Assembly (NCBI RefSeq): GCF_000153045.1
Contig: NZ_CH724160.1
Coordinates: 575,399-639,398 of the forward strand
Length of the DNA stretch: 64,000 bases
DNA from: Synechococcus sp. WH 5701
Lineage (GTDB): Bacteria > Cyanobacteriota > Cyanobacteriia > PCC-6307 > Cyanobiaceae
Direction of reading: 5' to 3'
Shown here piece by piece: positions 17,142-26,749 of the stretch. The number at the start of each line of letters is the position of its first letter. The first letter of the stretch is position 1. The notes under the pieces are model-generated. The model was not told the origin of the DNA and searched no databases. It saw only the letters and a program-made list of their open reading frames with translations. The position numbers and the translations under genes are program-made.

Positions 17142-18248
17142 CTAGTCCACGGGGAGAGCCTCCTCATCGATCCGGGGATAGGTTTTTGCCTTCTTGGCGA
17201 TGCCGAAGGCGGCCAGCAGACTCCTGAATCCACCGTTGACAACCCAGCCATAAATGCCATCGGGCATGAGCACAACCACGAAGATGAATAGGGCACCCTG
17301 AACGAAGAGCCAGGCCTCCGGCAGGGCCTCGCTTACCAGGCTGCGCAGATAGTTGACCAATGTGGCGCCGATGATGGGACCCACCAGGGTCCCCCGGCCG
17401 CCCACGGCCACCCAGATCACCATCTCGATCGAGAAGGAGATCGACATGTACTGGGGCGAAACGATCCCGGACTGCACGGTGTACAGCGCGCCAGAGATTC
17501 CGCACAGGGCCCCCGCCACCAGGAAGACGATGGTCTTGAACGGGACCGGATTGAAACCGGCAAAGCGAAATCTTGTCTCATCGTCACGGATGGCGATCAG
17601 GGCATCACCGAAGCGCCCGCTGGTGAAGTACCGGCAGATCAGAAAAGCGATGGGGAGCAGGATCACCGTGAGGCGGTAGAACCACACCTGCATGTCAGGG
17701 GAACCCACCAGTTGGCCGAACAGCTGCGAGGTGCTGGTTTTGAGGCCGTTGGTGCCGTCGAAAAGCTTCTGCTGGCCGTTGAAGAAGTGGAAGAACACCA
17801 TCAACGCGGCTTGGGTGATGATGGAGAAATACACTCCTTTGATCCGGTTTCTGAAGATCAACCAACCCACCACACCAGCCACCACGGCTGGGATCACCCA
17901 GATGGCGATCAGCGTGAATACAGGTGACCAGAAGGGCTTCCAGAAAAAGGGCAGCTCAGCGACGCCGTAGTTCTCGAAAAATTTGGGGATGCCATTACCG
18001 CCAGCCAGGCTCTTGGTATTGAGCATCAGGTACATGGCCACCGCGTAGCCACCCAACGAGAAGAAGATCCCCTGACCCAGGCTCAGCAGACCGGTGTATC
18101 CCCAGATCAGATCGATCGCCAGAGCGGTGATGGCGAGCGCGAAATAGCGACCGAAGAGGTTGAGCCGGAAATCGTCGAGGCCAGCCGGCAGGATGAACAG
18201 GGCAACCGCCAGCAGAATCCAGGGGACAAGTCTTTGGAAGAGTTTCAA
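17142..18248 (-). CDS. urtC: Urea ABC transporter permease UrtC
   Basis: Inner-membrane permease, 368 residues with about ten hydrophobic segments. LIWGYTGLLSLGQGIFFSLGG near residue 50 is the conserved permease motif of the LivM/UrtC group, and GISGALYTVQSGIVSPQYMS marks the cytoplasmic coupling region. It pairs with UrtB to form the channel. Ends ~60 bp before urtD. Confidence 0.92.
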   Translation of the reverse strand: MKLFQRLVPWILLAVALFILPAGLDDFRLNLFGRYFALAITALAIDLIWGYTGLLSLGQGIFFSLGGYAVAMYLMLNTKSLAGGNGIPKFFENYGVAELPFFWKPFWSPVFTLIAIWVIPAVVAGVVGWLIFRNRIKGVYFSIITQAALMVFFHFFNGQQKLFDGTNGLKTSTSQLFGQLVGSPDMQVWFYRLTVILLPIAFLICRYFTSGRFGDALIAIRDDETRFRFAGFNPVPFKTIVFLVAGALCGISGALYTVQSGIVSPQYMSISFSIEMVIWVAVGGRGTLVGPIIGATLVNYLRSLVSEALPEAWLFVQGALFIFVVVLMPDGIYGWVVNGGFRSLLAAFGIAKKAKTYPRIDEEALPVD

Positions 18249-18308
18249 GGTAGAGGCCTCCTCGTGGGGAGATGGAACGGGAATCTGCAGCGGGTGGGGA
18301 TGATCGGG

Positions 18309-19466
18309 TCAAGCATCGACCGAGCGACCCTTCTGGGGGAACATGCCGTTGGGACGGAACTGGAGGAAGACGATGATGAAGATGAAAACGAGGACCAGCG
18401 ACATGCTCGTGGTCGCGAAAAATTCGGTGACCCCTCGGGCCGCCTCCGGCATATCCGGGAAGATGGTGAGCAAGGTTCCTGAGCCGATCACCGATTGAAT
18501 GATCCCGAGCAGAATCGCTGCGATCACGGTGCCGAGCAGGTTGCCTACACCGCCCAGCACGATCACCATGAAGCAGGACACGATATACGCGGCCCCGAGG
18601 TTGGGGCCCACCGATCCCAGCAAAGTGATGGCGCACCCAGCCACCCCGGCCAGTCCGGATCCGATACCGAAGGTGATGCTGTCCACGCGATCGGTTGGAA
18701 TACCGAGACAGTTGCTCATCTGACGGTTCTGGGTGACTGCGCGGATCCGCAGACCCCAGACGCTTTTATTCAGGAACCAGTAGGTGGCCAGAAGCAAAAG
18801 GGCCGACAGCAGGATGATGAAGATCCTCAGACCGGGCAGTTCGATGGTGCCGATCATCCCCCAGCTACCCTGCAGCCATTTCGGTGCCGTCACATCGATG
18901 TTGCGGGGACCGAACCAAGGCTTGGAGAGTGGCCGGAACTGATCGAAGAGATTCACGGCAATCAGACCGATGAGGATGGAGAGAGCCCAGCCCAGTCCAT
19001 TGAGATAGGTGAAGAAAGGCTTCTGTGAGAACTTCGCGCGCAGTAACTTAGAAAGTAAGACCCCGGAAGCTACACCCACAATGATGCCAAGCATCATGGC
19101 CGTTGATACACTTCGAATCAGCTGGATGAGAATCAGGCTAACTCCCCAAGTGGCGAGCAGTGTTTCCAGGGGTCTGCCGTAAAGCTGTCGGATCAGCGTT
19201 CTCTCCAGCAGCACTCCAATCAATCCCGTGACGATGAAGGCAAGCACCAGAGAGACTGGGAAATACAGCTCGAAGATCACACCACCCATGGGTTTGAACG
19301 CCGACTGCACCACGTAGGTGACATAGGCGCCCAGCATCATGAACTCACCATGGGCGAGGTTGATGACCCCCATCAAGCCAAAAACGATGGCCAGACCGGT
19401 GGCTGCAAGCAGCAGAACCGATCCGATGCTGAGGCCATCGAGAATCTGAGAAAAGAAAAGTTCCAA
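18309..19466 (-). CDS. urtB: Urea ABC transporter permease UrtB
   Basis: LivH-like permease subunit, 385 residues, strongly hydrophobic throughout. GVINLAHGEFMMLGAYVTY near the N-terminus and GLAGVAGCAITLLGSVGPNL later are family motifs. With the urtA promoter upstream of an interrupted urtA, its transcription probably depends on read-through across the IS element (whose transposase runs the opposite way) or on an internal promoter I cannot identify. Confidence 0.92.
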   Translation of the reverse strand: MELFFSQILDGLSIGSVLLLAATGLAIVFGLMGVINLAHGEFMMLGAYVTYVVQSAFKPMGGVIFELYFPVSLVLAFIVTGLIGVLLERTLIRQLYGRPLETLLATWGVSLILIQLIRSVSTAMMLGIIVGVASGVLLSKLLRAKFSQKPFFTYLNGLGWALSILIGLIAVNLFDQFRPLSKPWFGPRNIDVTAPKWLQGSWGMIGTIELPGLRIFIILLSALLLLATYWFLNKSVWGLRIRAVTQNRQMSNCLGIPTDRVDSITFGIGSGLAGVAGCAITLLGSVGPNLGAAYIVSCFMVIVLGGVGNLLGTVIAAILLGIIQSVIGSGTLLTIFPDMPEAARGVTEFFATTSMSLVLVFIFIIVFLQFRPNGMFPQKGRSVDA

Positions 19467-19487
19467 CGGAATGAATGTTGAAAGTTA

Positions 19488-19577
19488 GGTCCAGCATCGC
19501 TGACGCGACGCTGGACCAGGTCGAACGGGGTGGTGTATCGATCTGGACGGCGGGCGGTGGTTCCTGGAGGAACCACC
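19488..19577 (-). other. Two intercistronic hairpins between urtA and urtB
   Basis: Hairpin 1: GGTGGTTCC / GGAACCACC (19556-19577), a 9-bp stem with a 4-nt loop. Hairpin 2: GGTCCAGC / GCTGGACC (19488-19517), an 8-bp stem. Neither is followed by a T-run in the urt direction, so they may protect or process the abundant urtA message rather than stop transcription. That role is an inference. Confidence 0.5.
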
Positions 19578-19609
19578 GATTTTTCATCGCCTCCCGGGGA
19601 TGGCCCTGA

Positions 19610-20502
19610 TCACATCTTGAACTTGCCGGCATCAGGACGATCCTGAGTCCAGTCGCAGGTGTAACCCTTGGTTTCGGGCACGAACTGGTTCCAGGGGATG
19701 GGCGGAATGGCCTTCTTGCTGTCCTCGAGGATCTTGAACTGACCGTTGGCTTCAGCCTCACCGATCAACACACGCTCGGAGGTGTGGTGATTGGGGTACA
19801 TTTCGATCTCGCCCTGGGGCGCATCGAATTTGATTCCGATCATGGTCTTGCGGACCTTGTCGAGATCTTCGAAGGTGCCAGCCTTCTCAACGGCGTTCTT
19901 CCAGAGGTATACCATGTTGTAGGCCGATTCAGCCGGGTCGCCGGTGACCCGATCGGCGCCATACATCGCCTGGAAGTCGGAGGTGAACTTCTTAGAAGCC
20001 GGGGTGTCCAGGCTCATGAAGAAGTTCCAGGCAGCGTAGGTGCCAGTGGTGTACTCGGGTCCGATCTGGCGGATTTCCTCCTCAGCGATCGAGAAGGACA
20101 TGATCGGGTATTTTGCCGGATCAATGCCGGCGGCCTTGAACTGCTTGAAGAGAGCAACGTTGGAGTCGCCGTTCAAGGTGTTGATGATGATGCCACCATC
20201 AGGGAAGGCCTTCTTGATCTTGGCAATGATCGGGGCCACCTCGGTGTTGCCGAGAGGAATGTAGTCTTCGCCAACGGTTTCACCGCCAAGCGCCTTCATC
20301 TGCTCCTTGATGATGGTGTTGGCGGTTCGCGGATAGACGTAGTCGGAGCCGACCAAGTAAACCTTCTTGCCCAGTTTGTCGCCGTAGGTCTTCATCAGCC
20401 AGTCAACGGCTGGTTCGGCCTGCTGGTTGGGAACGGCGCCCGTGTAGAAGATGTTCTTGGAGCATTCCTGCCCCTCATACTGAATCGGGTAGAAGAGAAT
20501 AT
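19610..20502 (-). pseudogene. urtA: urtA, 3' fragment (urea-binding protein split by an IS element)
   Basis: Encodes the C-terminal two-thirds of UrtA: ILFYPIQYEGQECSKNIFYT directly after the break, then VYLVGSDYVYPRTANTII, INTLNGDSNVALFKQF and a C-terminal WDQ-type end (TCDWTQDRPDAGKFKM). The fragment has no start of its own; the first Met is in MKTYGDKLGKK (20395). The ATAT at 20499-20502 is one copy of the target duplication. Joining this to the 5' fragment minus one ATAT gives 1,302 bp, an uninterrupted 433-codon urtA, so the sequence is otherwise undamaged. Confidence 0.93.
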
Positions 20503-20518
20503 GGGCACCTCGAAAAAT
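20503..20518 (+). repeat. Left terminal inverted repeat of the IS element
   Basis: GGGCACCTCGAAAAAT; 15 of 16 positions match the right-end repeat read on the other strand. Confidence 0.85.
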
Positions 20519-20581
20519 CTACGTCGCTCCCTGACAGCCTATGAAATATGCAATAGAATTGGTTCAGTTCAACACAGCTGA

Positions 20582-21616
20582 ATGGGACAGCGTGGATTCT
20601 GGGATGAGGAGAAGCGCATCCACAGGCTTCAGCAGAAGAAGCCCACGTTAGCGACCCTGTCCGAGACGATTCCCTGGGATGCCTTCAGGCCACTGCTGGA
20701 GCAGGGTTACAGCCATGAACGCAAGAGCAATGCTGGCCGTAAGCGGATTGATCCGATCATCCTCTTCAAGATGCTGGTGCTGCAGCAGCTGTTCAACCTC
20801 AGTGATGAGGAGCTGGAATTTCAGGTCAACGACAGACGCTCATTCGAGGAGTTTGTCGGACTGGGAGTGATGAACACCATTCCCGATGCCACCACTATTG
20901 CCTTCTTCCGCGAGCGGCTCCGCAAGGCGGGTGTTGTCGATGAGCTTTTTGAACGTTTTGAGGAGCACCTGCGGACCCATGGGCTGGAGGCCCGTGGTGG
21001 GCAGATCATCGATGCAACACTTGTCCCAGTTCCCAAACAGCGAAACTCAAGGGAGGAGAACAAGACCATCAAGGATGGAGCCATTCCAGAGAAGTGGTTG
21101 GACAAGCCAAACCGCTTGCGCCAGAAGGACACTGACGCTCGCTGGGTCAAGAAGAATGGCGTCAACCACTACGGCTACAAGAACAGCATCTGCATTGATG
21201 CCACTCACGGCTTCATTCGCAGATTTGCCATTACCCCAGCTAATATTCACGACAGCCAGATGCTTACGCAGGTGCTAGACCCTGAAAATAGGGATGACTT
21301 TGTCTGGGCTGATTCTGGCTATGCAGGTGCTCAGTTTGAGGATCTCCTGGACCTGGGTGGTTTTGAGAGCCGAATTCATGAAAAGGGCTCACGCTGCCAT
21401 CCCTTGAGCGAGGAGGCCAAGGAACGGAACAAGGTCCGATCAACTGTACGGGCCAGGGTTGAGCATGTCTTTGGTGCAATCACAACCTGCATGCGCGGCA
21501 AGCTGACAAGGCGGATTGGACTGGCCAGAACGAAAGCTTGGTGGGGACTGCGTAATCTGACTTACAACTTTCTTCGATACCTGCATTGCAACTCAAAGGC
21601 AATGCTGGCTGTCTGA
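20582..21616 (+). CDS. IS5-family transposase (DDE)
   Basis: 344 residues. N-terminal region with LRQ-type helix segments (GRKRIDPIILFKMLVLQQLF), then the DDE core: first Asp in QIIDATLVPVPKQ, second Asp in DDFVWADSGYAG, Glu in RARVEHVFG. Length and motif spacing match complete IS5-group transposases, with no stop or frameshift. Transcribed opposite to urtA, so its promoter would not drive urtB. Confidence 0.92.
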   Translation: MGQRGFWDEEKRIHRLQQKKPTLATLSETIPWDAFRPLLEQGYSHERKSNAGRKRIDPIILFKMLVLQQLFNLSDEELEFQVNDRRSFEEFVGLGVMNTIPDATTIAFFRERLRKAGVVDELFERFEEHLRTHGLEARGGQIIDATLVPVPKQRNSREENKTIKDGAIPEKWLDKPNRLRQKDTDARWVKKNGVNHYGYKNSICIDATHGFIRRFAITPANIHDSQMLTQVLDPENRDDFVWADSGYAGAQFEDLLDLGGFESRIHEKGSRCHPLSEEAKERNKVRSTVRARVEHVFGAITTCMRGKLTRRIGLARTKAWWGLRNLTYNFLRYLHCNSKAMLAV

Positions 21617-21731
21617 TCATTCGGCAACGGGATAATTATCCCGCATTTAAGTCATGAATGTCAGTCATCAGGCGGATCTGCACGTGCAGAGGATGAGCAT
21701 TTTGCTTCTCAAGGCAGCCTGGGTAGTGGCA

Positions 21732-21747
21732 ATATTTCGAGGTGCCC
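21732..21747 (-). repeat. Right terminal inverted repeat of the IS element
   Basis: Read on the minus strand: GGGCACCTCGAAATAT, one mismatch from the left repeat. ATAT at 21748-21751 follows as the second target copy. Confidence 0.85.
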
Positions 21748-22160
21748 ATATGATTCTTGGCTTCATACACCGGCAGCATGGCTTTGCGGCTGGCGGAGGT
21801 CCAGCCTCCGAACACCACGGCCACCTTGTCGGAGTCGATCAGCTTCTGCGATTTCTCGGCAAAGGTGGGCCAATCGGAGGCACCATCTTCGGCAACGGCG
21901 ACGATTTTGTATGACTTGCCGTCAACTTTGACGCCGCCGGCATCGTTGATCTCCTTGATCGCCATCTCTTCGACCTCTTTCAGGGTCGTTTCCGAGATAG
22001 CCATGGTGCCACTCAGGGAGTGGAGGATGCCAACTTTGACCTCGCCGTCGAAGTTGCCAGCGGAGTCTCCACCGCCACCGCCACCGCAGGACACCAGAGT
22101 GATGCTGACGGCGGAAGCAGCAAGTCCAGCAAACAGCCGCCGAGAGAGATTCTGAACCAT
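21748..22160 (-). pseudogene. urtA: urtA, 5' fragment (urea-binding protein split by an IS element)
   Basis: Encodes the signal and N-terminal domain of Urt[21 protein letters not shown], a lipobox LVSC followed by a glycine run, then [20 protein letters not shown] and [19 protein letters not shown] up to the insertion. Translation would run ~36 residues into the IS and stop (174 residues in all), giving an exported but truncated lipoprotein without the second ligand-binding lobe. The NtcA-type promoter lies just upstream, so expression may persist. Loss of urea binding is strongly expected but not proven. Confidence 0.93.
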
Positions 22161-22209
22161 TGGTGCTTTGTCAAGGTGAGGGTATGCCGCGATGCTGACG
22201 GCAGCTCGG

Positions 22210-22251
22210 AACTTACGGAGATCGCCCAGGGCGCTATGTATCCGATCGCAC
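22210..22251 (-). promoter_or_regulatory. NtcA-type promoter of urtA
   Basis: On the minus strand, GTG-N8-TAC (22251-22238) is followed by exactly 22 bases and then TAAGTT (22215-22210). This fits the class II NtcA promoter GTAN8TAC-N22-TAN3T with one mismatch (GTG for GTA). The predicted start is about 40 bases before the urtA ATG (22160). NtcA activates nitrogen-scavenging genes when 2-oxoglutarate is high. Confidence 0.7.
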
Positions 22252-22308
22252 GAAACCTCTGTGCTGGCTCAGGGTGTGTGGATTTGCTGGTGAAGCCAGG
22301 TCCCTGAC

Positions 22309-22917
22309 TCAGGCCCTTGGGCTGGGTAACTGTTCACGCAGAAAGGATTCGACACGCTCCAGGCCTTCTCCGCTGCGAAGGTTGGTGAAGCACCAGGGGC
22401 GGCCCGGTCGCATCAGTTCGGTGTCTCGTTGCATCACGCTCAGATCGGCGCCCACCATCGCTGCCAGATCGATCTTGTTGATCACCAGCAGGTCGGAGCG
22501 GGTGATGCCCGGCCCCCCCTTCCTGGGGATCTTGTCCCCGGCGGCCACGTCGATCACATAGATGCACAGATCCACCAGCTCCGGACTGAAGCTGGCCGCG
22601 AGATTGTCACCGCCGCTCTCCACCAGCACCAAATCGAGATCGGGGAACTGGATCTCCAGTTCCTCCACCGCGGCGCGGTTGATCGAGCAGTCTTCCCGGA
22701 TAGCGGTGTGGGGGCAACCTCCCGTTTCCACCCCGCGGATGCGCTCGGGCTCCAGAGCGCCGGCGCGCGTCAGGAACTGGGCGTCTTCCTGGGTGTAGAT
22801 GTCATTGGTGACCACCGCCAGCTCCAGCTCCTGGCGCAGCCGCCGGCAGAGGGCTTCAACGAGGGCCGTCTTGCCGGAGCCCACGGGTCCCGCCACTCCA
22901 ACGCGCAGTTTGCTCAT
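22309..22917 (-). CDS. ureG: Urease accessory GTPase UreG
   Basis: Delivers nickel to urease using GTP. 202 residues: P-loop [25 protein letters not shown], the nickel-binding [14 protein letters not shown] (CPH), [17 protein letters not shown] and NKIDLA. Family-typical length. Lies 21 bp downstream of ureF and ends ~150 bp before urtA; the gap holds the urtA promoter. Confidence 0.95.
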   Translation of the reverse strand: MSKLRVGVAGPVGSGKTALVEALCRRLRQELELAVVTNDIYTQEDAQFLTRAGALEPERIRGVETGGCPHTAIREDCSINRAAVEELEIQFPDLDLVLVESGGDNLAASFSPELVDLCIYVIDVAAGDKIPRKGGPGITRSDLLVINKIDLAAMVGADLSVMQRDTELMRPGRPWCFTNLRSGEGLERVESFLREQLPSPRA

Positions 22918-22938
22918 GCTGGTGGGCCGCCTTGAGGG

Positions 22939-23640
22939 TCAACTTCGAAACAGCCTGGAGTAAAGCTCGGCGTGGTGGAGCTGGCAGAGGCCAGAGCCGA
23001 TGCCGCCGGTCCATTGCTCGCGGGGATCGGCGCGCGCCAGCTCGCGGCCCCGCTCCACCAGTAATGGTGCCAGGGCCAGCTGCAACCGTTGTCCCTGGGT
23101 GGGCCCAAGTGGCACCAGGCGCACGGCGGCACTGATCTGGTTGGCGCACCAGCCATAGAGGTAGGCCTCCACCAGATCAGGCAGTGGGAGCTCCAGGCAA
23201 AGACCCGCCCAGGCCCAGGCCGCCGGCCAGGCCAGCTCGACGGCAGGCTGCAGCGGCCAGCCCAGCTGCGCCAGCAGCTGCAGCAAGGAGCGTCCCATCT
23301 GACGTTGCTGGGACCGCAGTTCAGGCGCTTCGCGCTGGACCAGCAGCCAGCTGTCGAGATCCATCAACGTTGCCCGGGCACGCTGAGCCCCCTCGCTCTC
23401 GGTTCCCGCTGCAGCCATGAGCTGGTGCTGACGCAGGGCCTCCTGCAGAGGGCCCAGGGCCGCCGCCTCGATGCCGATGCTGCCGCGCCGGAGCTCGGCT
23501 TCGAGCCAGTCCTGCAGAGCCCTCGCCGTGGTGATGGTTCCCCTCTGCACCAACACCTCCAGCCCCTCCGAGTAGCTGAACGCCCCCACCGGCAAGGCGG
23601 GGCTCACCAGTTGCAGCAGATGCAGTCCGGCGACACTCAT
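22939..23640 (-). CDS. ureF: Urease accessory protein UreF
   Basis: Helical scaffold protein that bridges UreD and UreG in the urease maturation complex. 233 residues with LLQLVSPALPVGAFSYSEGL at the N-terminus, the UreF hallmark. Its ATG overlaps the ureE stop by 4 bp. Confidence 0.93.
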   Translation of the reverse strand: MSVAGLHLLQLVSPALPVGAFSYSEGLEVLVQRGTITTARALQDWLEAELRRGSIGIEAAALGPLQEALRQHQLMAAAGTESEGAQRARATLMDLDSWLLVQREAPELRSQQRQMGRSLLQLLAQLGWPLQPAVELAWPAAWAWAGLCLELPLPDLVEAYLYGWCANQISAAVRLVPLGPTQGQRLQLALAPLLVERGRELARADPREQWTGGIGSGLCQLHHAELYSRLFRS

Positions 23641-24248
23641 CGCGCCTGGTCGCCGTCGTGGTTGTGGTCGCCACTGTGGGCGTGGGAGTGGTTGTGGGAG
23701 TCACTGGCTGTGGCATAGGCACCCGGCTCCGGCAGAAACGGCTCCAGGCGGTGCTCCACCAACAGCCCCCGTTGCCGTATCAGCTCCTCCAGCACCCCGT
23801 CCTCCAGCAGCCTCAGCTCCCGGGGGCGCAGCTCCAGCGACACATGGCGGTTGCCCAGGTGGTAGGCGGCCTGCAGCAACGCCAGGGAATCCGGGCTGCG
23901 CACCACCAGCACCGGCTCAGGCGCTGGCTGCACCACCACCAGCACGCTGCGATCGGCCGGCATCAGCCGCTCCCCCGGCTCCAGGGCCGGTCCTCGCGGC
24001 AGGTGCAGCAGCAGTTCGCGCCCGCAGGAGGTGCGCCGCCGCCCGCGCAGGCTGGTGCGCTCCTGGGCGCTCAAGGGCAGATTCAGCGCCGGCATGAGCG
24101 CACCCGGCGCCTGCCCCTGGCCGCGCAACTCGAGCTGCAGCGGCGGTGTGACCTGGGGTGAACTCGAGCTCGGGGGCCTGGACACAGGGCCATCAGCCTC
24201 AGAACAAGGCGCCAGCCTCCCCAGGCCGGGAGGCAATCCCTGTGGCAA
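23637..24248 (-). CDS. ureE: Urease accessory nickel chaperone UreE
   Basis: Binds nickel and passes it to the UreDFG complex. The conserved part starts around LNLPLSAQERTSLRGRRRTS, continues with LPRGPALEPGERLMPADRS and AYHLGNRHVSLEL, and ends in a His-rich tail (DSHNHSHAHSGDHNHDG) suited to nickel storage. The longest frame starts at the ATG at 24248, but the first ~30 residues look unrelated. A GTG at 24185 is an equally likely start. Divergent from ureD. Confidence 0.88.
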   Translation of the reverse strand: MPQGLPPGLGRLAPCSEADGPVSRPPSSSSPQVTPPLQLELRGQGQAPGALMPALNLPLSAQERTSLRGRRRTSCGRELLLHLPRGPALEPGERLMPADRSVLVVVQPAPEPVLVVRSPDSLALLQAAYHLGNRHVSLELRPRELRLLEDGVLEELIRQRGLLVEHRLEPFLPEPGAYATASDSHNHSHAHSGDHNHDGDQAR

Positions 24249-24324
24249 TGGCTACCAAATCAGCTCTGGTGGCCTGGGCCAGGATTCCCCGGACACTGCC
24301 GAACTCTCAGGAGCGCAATTGCCC

Positions 24325-25251
24325 ATGCTCAGCGCTCCCCCGAAGCCCTGGTGCGCAGAGGCCCACCTGCGCTTCCAGCGACCGGCTGATCGCGGCACCC
24401 AGCACCAGGGCGGTGCCACGGCCCCCCTCAAGATCCAGCGGGCCTTCGCCCGCGCTGATGGCCGCTGCGAACTGCCGCTGCTGCACACCGGCGGTGGTCT
24501 TGTGGGGGGCGATGAGCTGAGCATCGGAGCCGAGCTCGGGCCCCACAGCCGTGCCCTGATCACCAGCGTCGCCGCCCAGAAGGTGTATGGATCGGTGGGC
24601 CGCTCCCGCCTGGAGCCCCGGGGCAGCTGGAGCCGCCAGCGGCTGAGCTTCGAGCTGCTGGAGGGGGCGGACCTGGAATGGCTGCCCCAGGAGCTGGTGG
24701 TGTTCGCAGGAGGTCTGATCGAGCAGAGCTGCCGGGTGGAGCTGGCCGAGGGGGCCAGCTGGCTCGGGGCCGATGTGGTGCGCCTGGGCCGCAGTGCCGA
24801 TGCCGAAACCCTGGGGGAGGGCTGCTGGCGCTCGCGCCTGGAGGTTCGCCGGCAGGGGCGCTGGAGCGTGGTCGATCAACTCGAGCTGTCGGGAGAGACC
24901 TTGCGCTCCCCCCACGGGCTGGCGGGGATGCCCGTGTTCGGCAGCCTGGTCTGGGCGGCGCCGGCGCCGGTGCCGGAAGCTCTTCTGGAGCTTTGCCGAG
25001 CCGATCGGACCGGGCTGGAGGGGGAGATGGCCTGCGGCCGGCTCGATCAGGGGCTGGTGGCGCGTTACCGGGGCGGCTCCACCCAGGCGGCCCGCTGGTG
25101 GTTCACCCGCATCTGGGCCAGGATCCGCGCCGAGCGGGGCCTGGCGGTGCCGGTTCTCCCCCGGGTGTGGCCGTTCCAGGAGGATCCCTGGCTCGACACC
25201 TCGGACGGGATCGTCAGGCCCCGCTTGGCCGGTAAGCCGGAGTTCAGCTGA
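24325..25251 (+). CDS. ureD: Urease accessory protein UreD
   Basis: Binds apo-urease and receives nickel from UreG. 308 residues with the family's CELPLLHTGGGLVGGDELSI and ALITSVAAQKVYGS. The open frame begins upstream at 24031, but the ATG at 24325 gives the normal UreD start (WCAEAHLRF near the N-terminus). Its stop lies 9 bp before the end of an inverted transporter gene that separates it from ureABC. Confidence 0.92.
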   Translation: MLSAPPKPWCAEAHLRFQRPADRGTQHQGGATAPLKIQRAFARADGRCELPLLHTGGGLVGGDELSIGAELGPHSRALITSVAAQKVYGSVGRSRLEPRGSWSRQRLSFELLEGADLEWLPQELVVFAGGLIEQSCRVELAEGASWLGADVVRLGRSADAETLGEGCWRSRLEVRRQGRWSVVDQLELSGETLRSPHGLAGMPVFGSLVWAAPAPVPEALLELCRADRTGLEGEMACGRLDQGLVARYRGGSTQAARWWFTRIWARIRAERGLAVPVLPRVWPFQEDPWLDTSDGIVRPRLAGKPEFS

Positions 25252-25260
25252 GCTCAGGGC

Positions 25261-26625
25261 TCATCGGGGCCGGCAGGACGGCTGCGGCCAGTGACGCATC
25301 ACCACAAGCCCCAGCACCACGAGCACGGCCGGGATCAGGCCGATGCAGAGGCGGATCATCACCAGAGCCGGATGGGGCTGGCCACCGACCAGCCCCGCCA
25401 CGTAGCCGCTCCAGCTGAGCAGGTTTCCCAGCAGAAACACCGACACGGCGCTGCCCAGCTTCTGGGTCATCACCATCCAGGCGGTGAACAGCCCGGCCGG
25501 CCGCTCCGGATCGGCGTCGATCGCGTCGGGCAGCAACGACCAGGGCAGCAGGTAGGCGGTGGCGGCCCCCAGGCCCAGCAGAATCACCACCCCCACCAGC
25601 AGCGAGAACTTCAGGCCGTTGCCCCCAGGGGCCAGCGGGGCCGCGGCGGCATCCAGCGGCACCAGCACCATGGCCAGACCCCCCATGGCGATCCAGACGC
25701 CACAGCCCCAGCGCAGGGCGACCAGCCGTCCCCGTCGGGCCGCCAGCCGGCTCCACAGCTCCAGCCCTGCCATGGCACTCAGCTGGAAGGGGATCAGCAT
25801 CCAGGTGCTCCAGGCCTGGGGCAGATGCATCACCTCGGTGAGATAGAGCAACGACACTGGCTGCATCAGTTGCAGCGCTCCCCAGAGCAGGAGATACAGG
25901 CCCACCACCCGCAGGAAGCGGCCATTGCGCCGGATGCGTCCCAGCTGGGCGGTGATGGGCTCGGGTGACCCCGAGGGCCGGCGGCACACCCGTGCGGCCG
26001 GCGCCAACCCCCAGGCGGACAGCAGGGTGCCGACGACCACCACCGCTCCTGCGGCCACCCCCATCGCCAGGTAGCCCGGGGCGCCGTAGCCCACCAGCAG
26101 CGCGCCGAGCATCAGGCCCAGCAGGCTGCTGAGAATCGAGCCGGTGAATCGGGCCGCGTTGAGGCGGGTGCGCAGCCGGGTGTCTTCGCTGAGCTCGGTG
26201 GCCAGGGCGCAGAAGGGCAGGTTCACGCCTGTGTAGGCGGCCATGAACACCACGGAGATCAGCACGAACCAGCCAAAGCGCAGCAGTTCACCACCGGGAG
26301 GGAACCACCACATCAGCGCCATGCTCAGCCCGAGGGGTACCGCGCTCCAGACCATCCAGGGGAGGCGGGGCCCGAAGCGGCTGCGGGTGCGGTCGCTGAG
26401 CCAGCCCAACAGCTGATCGTTGATGGCGTCCCAGAGCCGGCCCACCATCAGCACCAGGCCAGCCAGCCAGGGGGGCAGCCCGGCGATCTTCGTGTAGAAG
26501 ACGAACAGATAGAAGCCGATCAGGGCCGCCGCCAGCCCGGTGCCGGCGTCACCGAGGCCGTAGGCGAGCACCGTCCGGCGACGCAGGGCCGCCGGCAGCT
26601 CCAGCAGATCGATCGGCTCGGCCAT
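25261..26625 (-). CDS. GPH-family (MelB-like) sugar:cation symporter
   Basis: 454 residues with about 12 hydrophobic segments, MFS_2 type. [19 protein letters not shown] near residue 65 is the diagnostic GPH motif (D..D.....SD.T.S..G). It would import a sugar, glycoside or uronate with H+ or Na+. The start is the ATG at 26625; the longer frame upstream is noncoding shadow of ureA. The gene sits in reverse orientation between ureD and ureABC, so its link to urea use is unclear. Confidence 0.85.
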   Translation of the reverse strand: MAEPIDLLELPAALRRRTVLAYGLGDAGTGLAAALIGFYLFVFYTKIAGLPPWLAGLVLMVGRLWDAINDQLLGWLSDRTRSRFGPRLPWMVWSAVPLGLSMALMWWFPPGGELLRFGWFVLISVVFMAAYTGVNLPFCALATELSEDTRLRTRLNAARFTGSILSSLLGLMLGALLVGYGAPGYLAMGVAAGAVVVVGTLLSAWGLAPAARVCRRPSGSPEPITAQLGRIRRNGRFLRVVGLYLLLWGALQLMQPVSLLYLTEVMHLPQAWSTWMLIPFQLSAMAGLELWSRLAARRGRLVALRWGCGVWIAMGGLAMVLVPLDAAAAPLAPGGNGLKFSLLVGVVILLGLGAATAYLLPWSLLPDAIDADPERPAGLFTAWMVMTQKLGSAVSVFLLGNLLSWSGYVAGLVGGQPHPALVMIRLCIGLIPAVLVVLGLVVMRHWPQPSCRPR

Positions 26626-26749
26626 GGCGGTGGGGCTGCTTGGACTCCGAGCATGCTGGTCTCGAGGCCGCGAGCCGGCGGTGAAAGTTCCTGCTGAACC
26701 TGGCGGCCTGCCAGGCCACTGCCAGAGTGCCTGCGGAACGCCCCGGCCC

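Larger units (their letters stand above)
20503..21747 (+). mobile_element. IS5-family insertion sequence inside urtA
   Basis: 1,245 bp bounded by near-perfect inverted repeats beginning GGGCACCTCGAAA (left) and the same read from the right end, and flanked by direct ATAT copies at 20499-20502 and 21748-21751. One transposase gene fills the element. A 4-bp duplication and DDE transposase fit the IS5 group. The base composition is visibly less GC-rich than the neighbouring genes, indicating arrival from outside. The element is complete, so it may be able to move. Confidence 0.93.
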
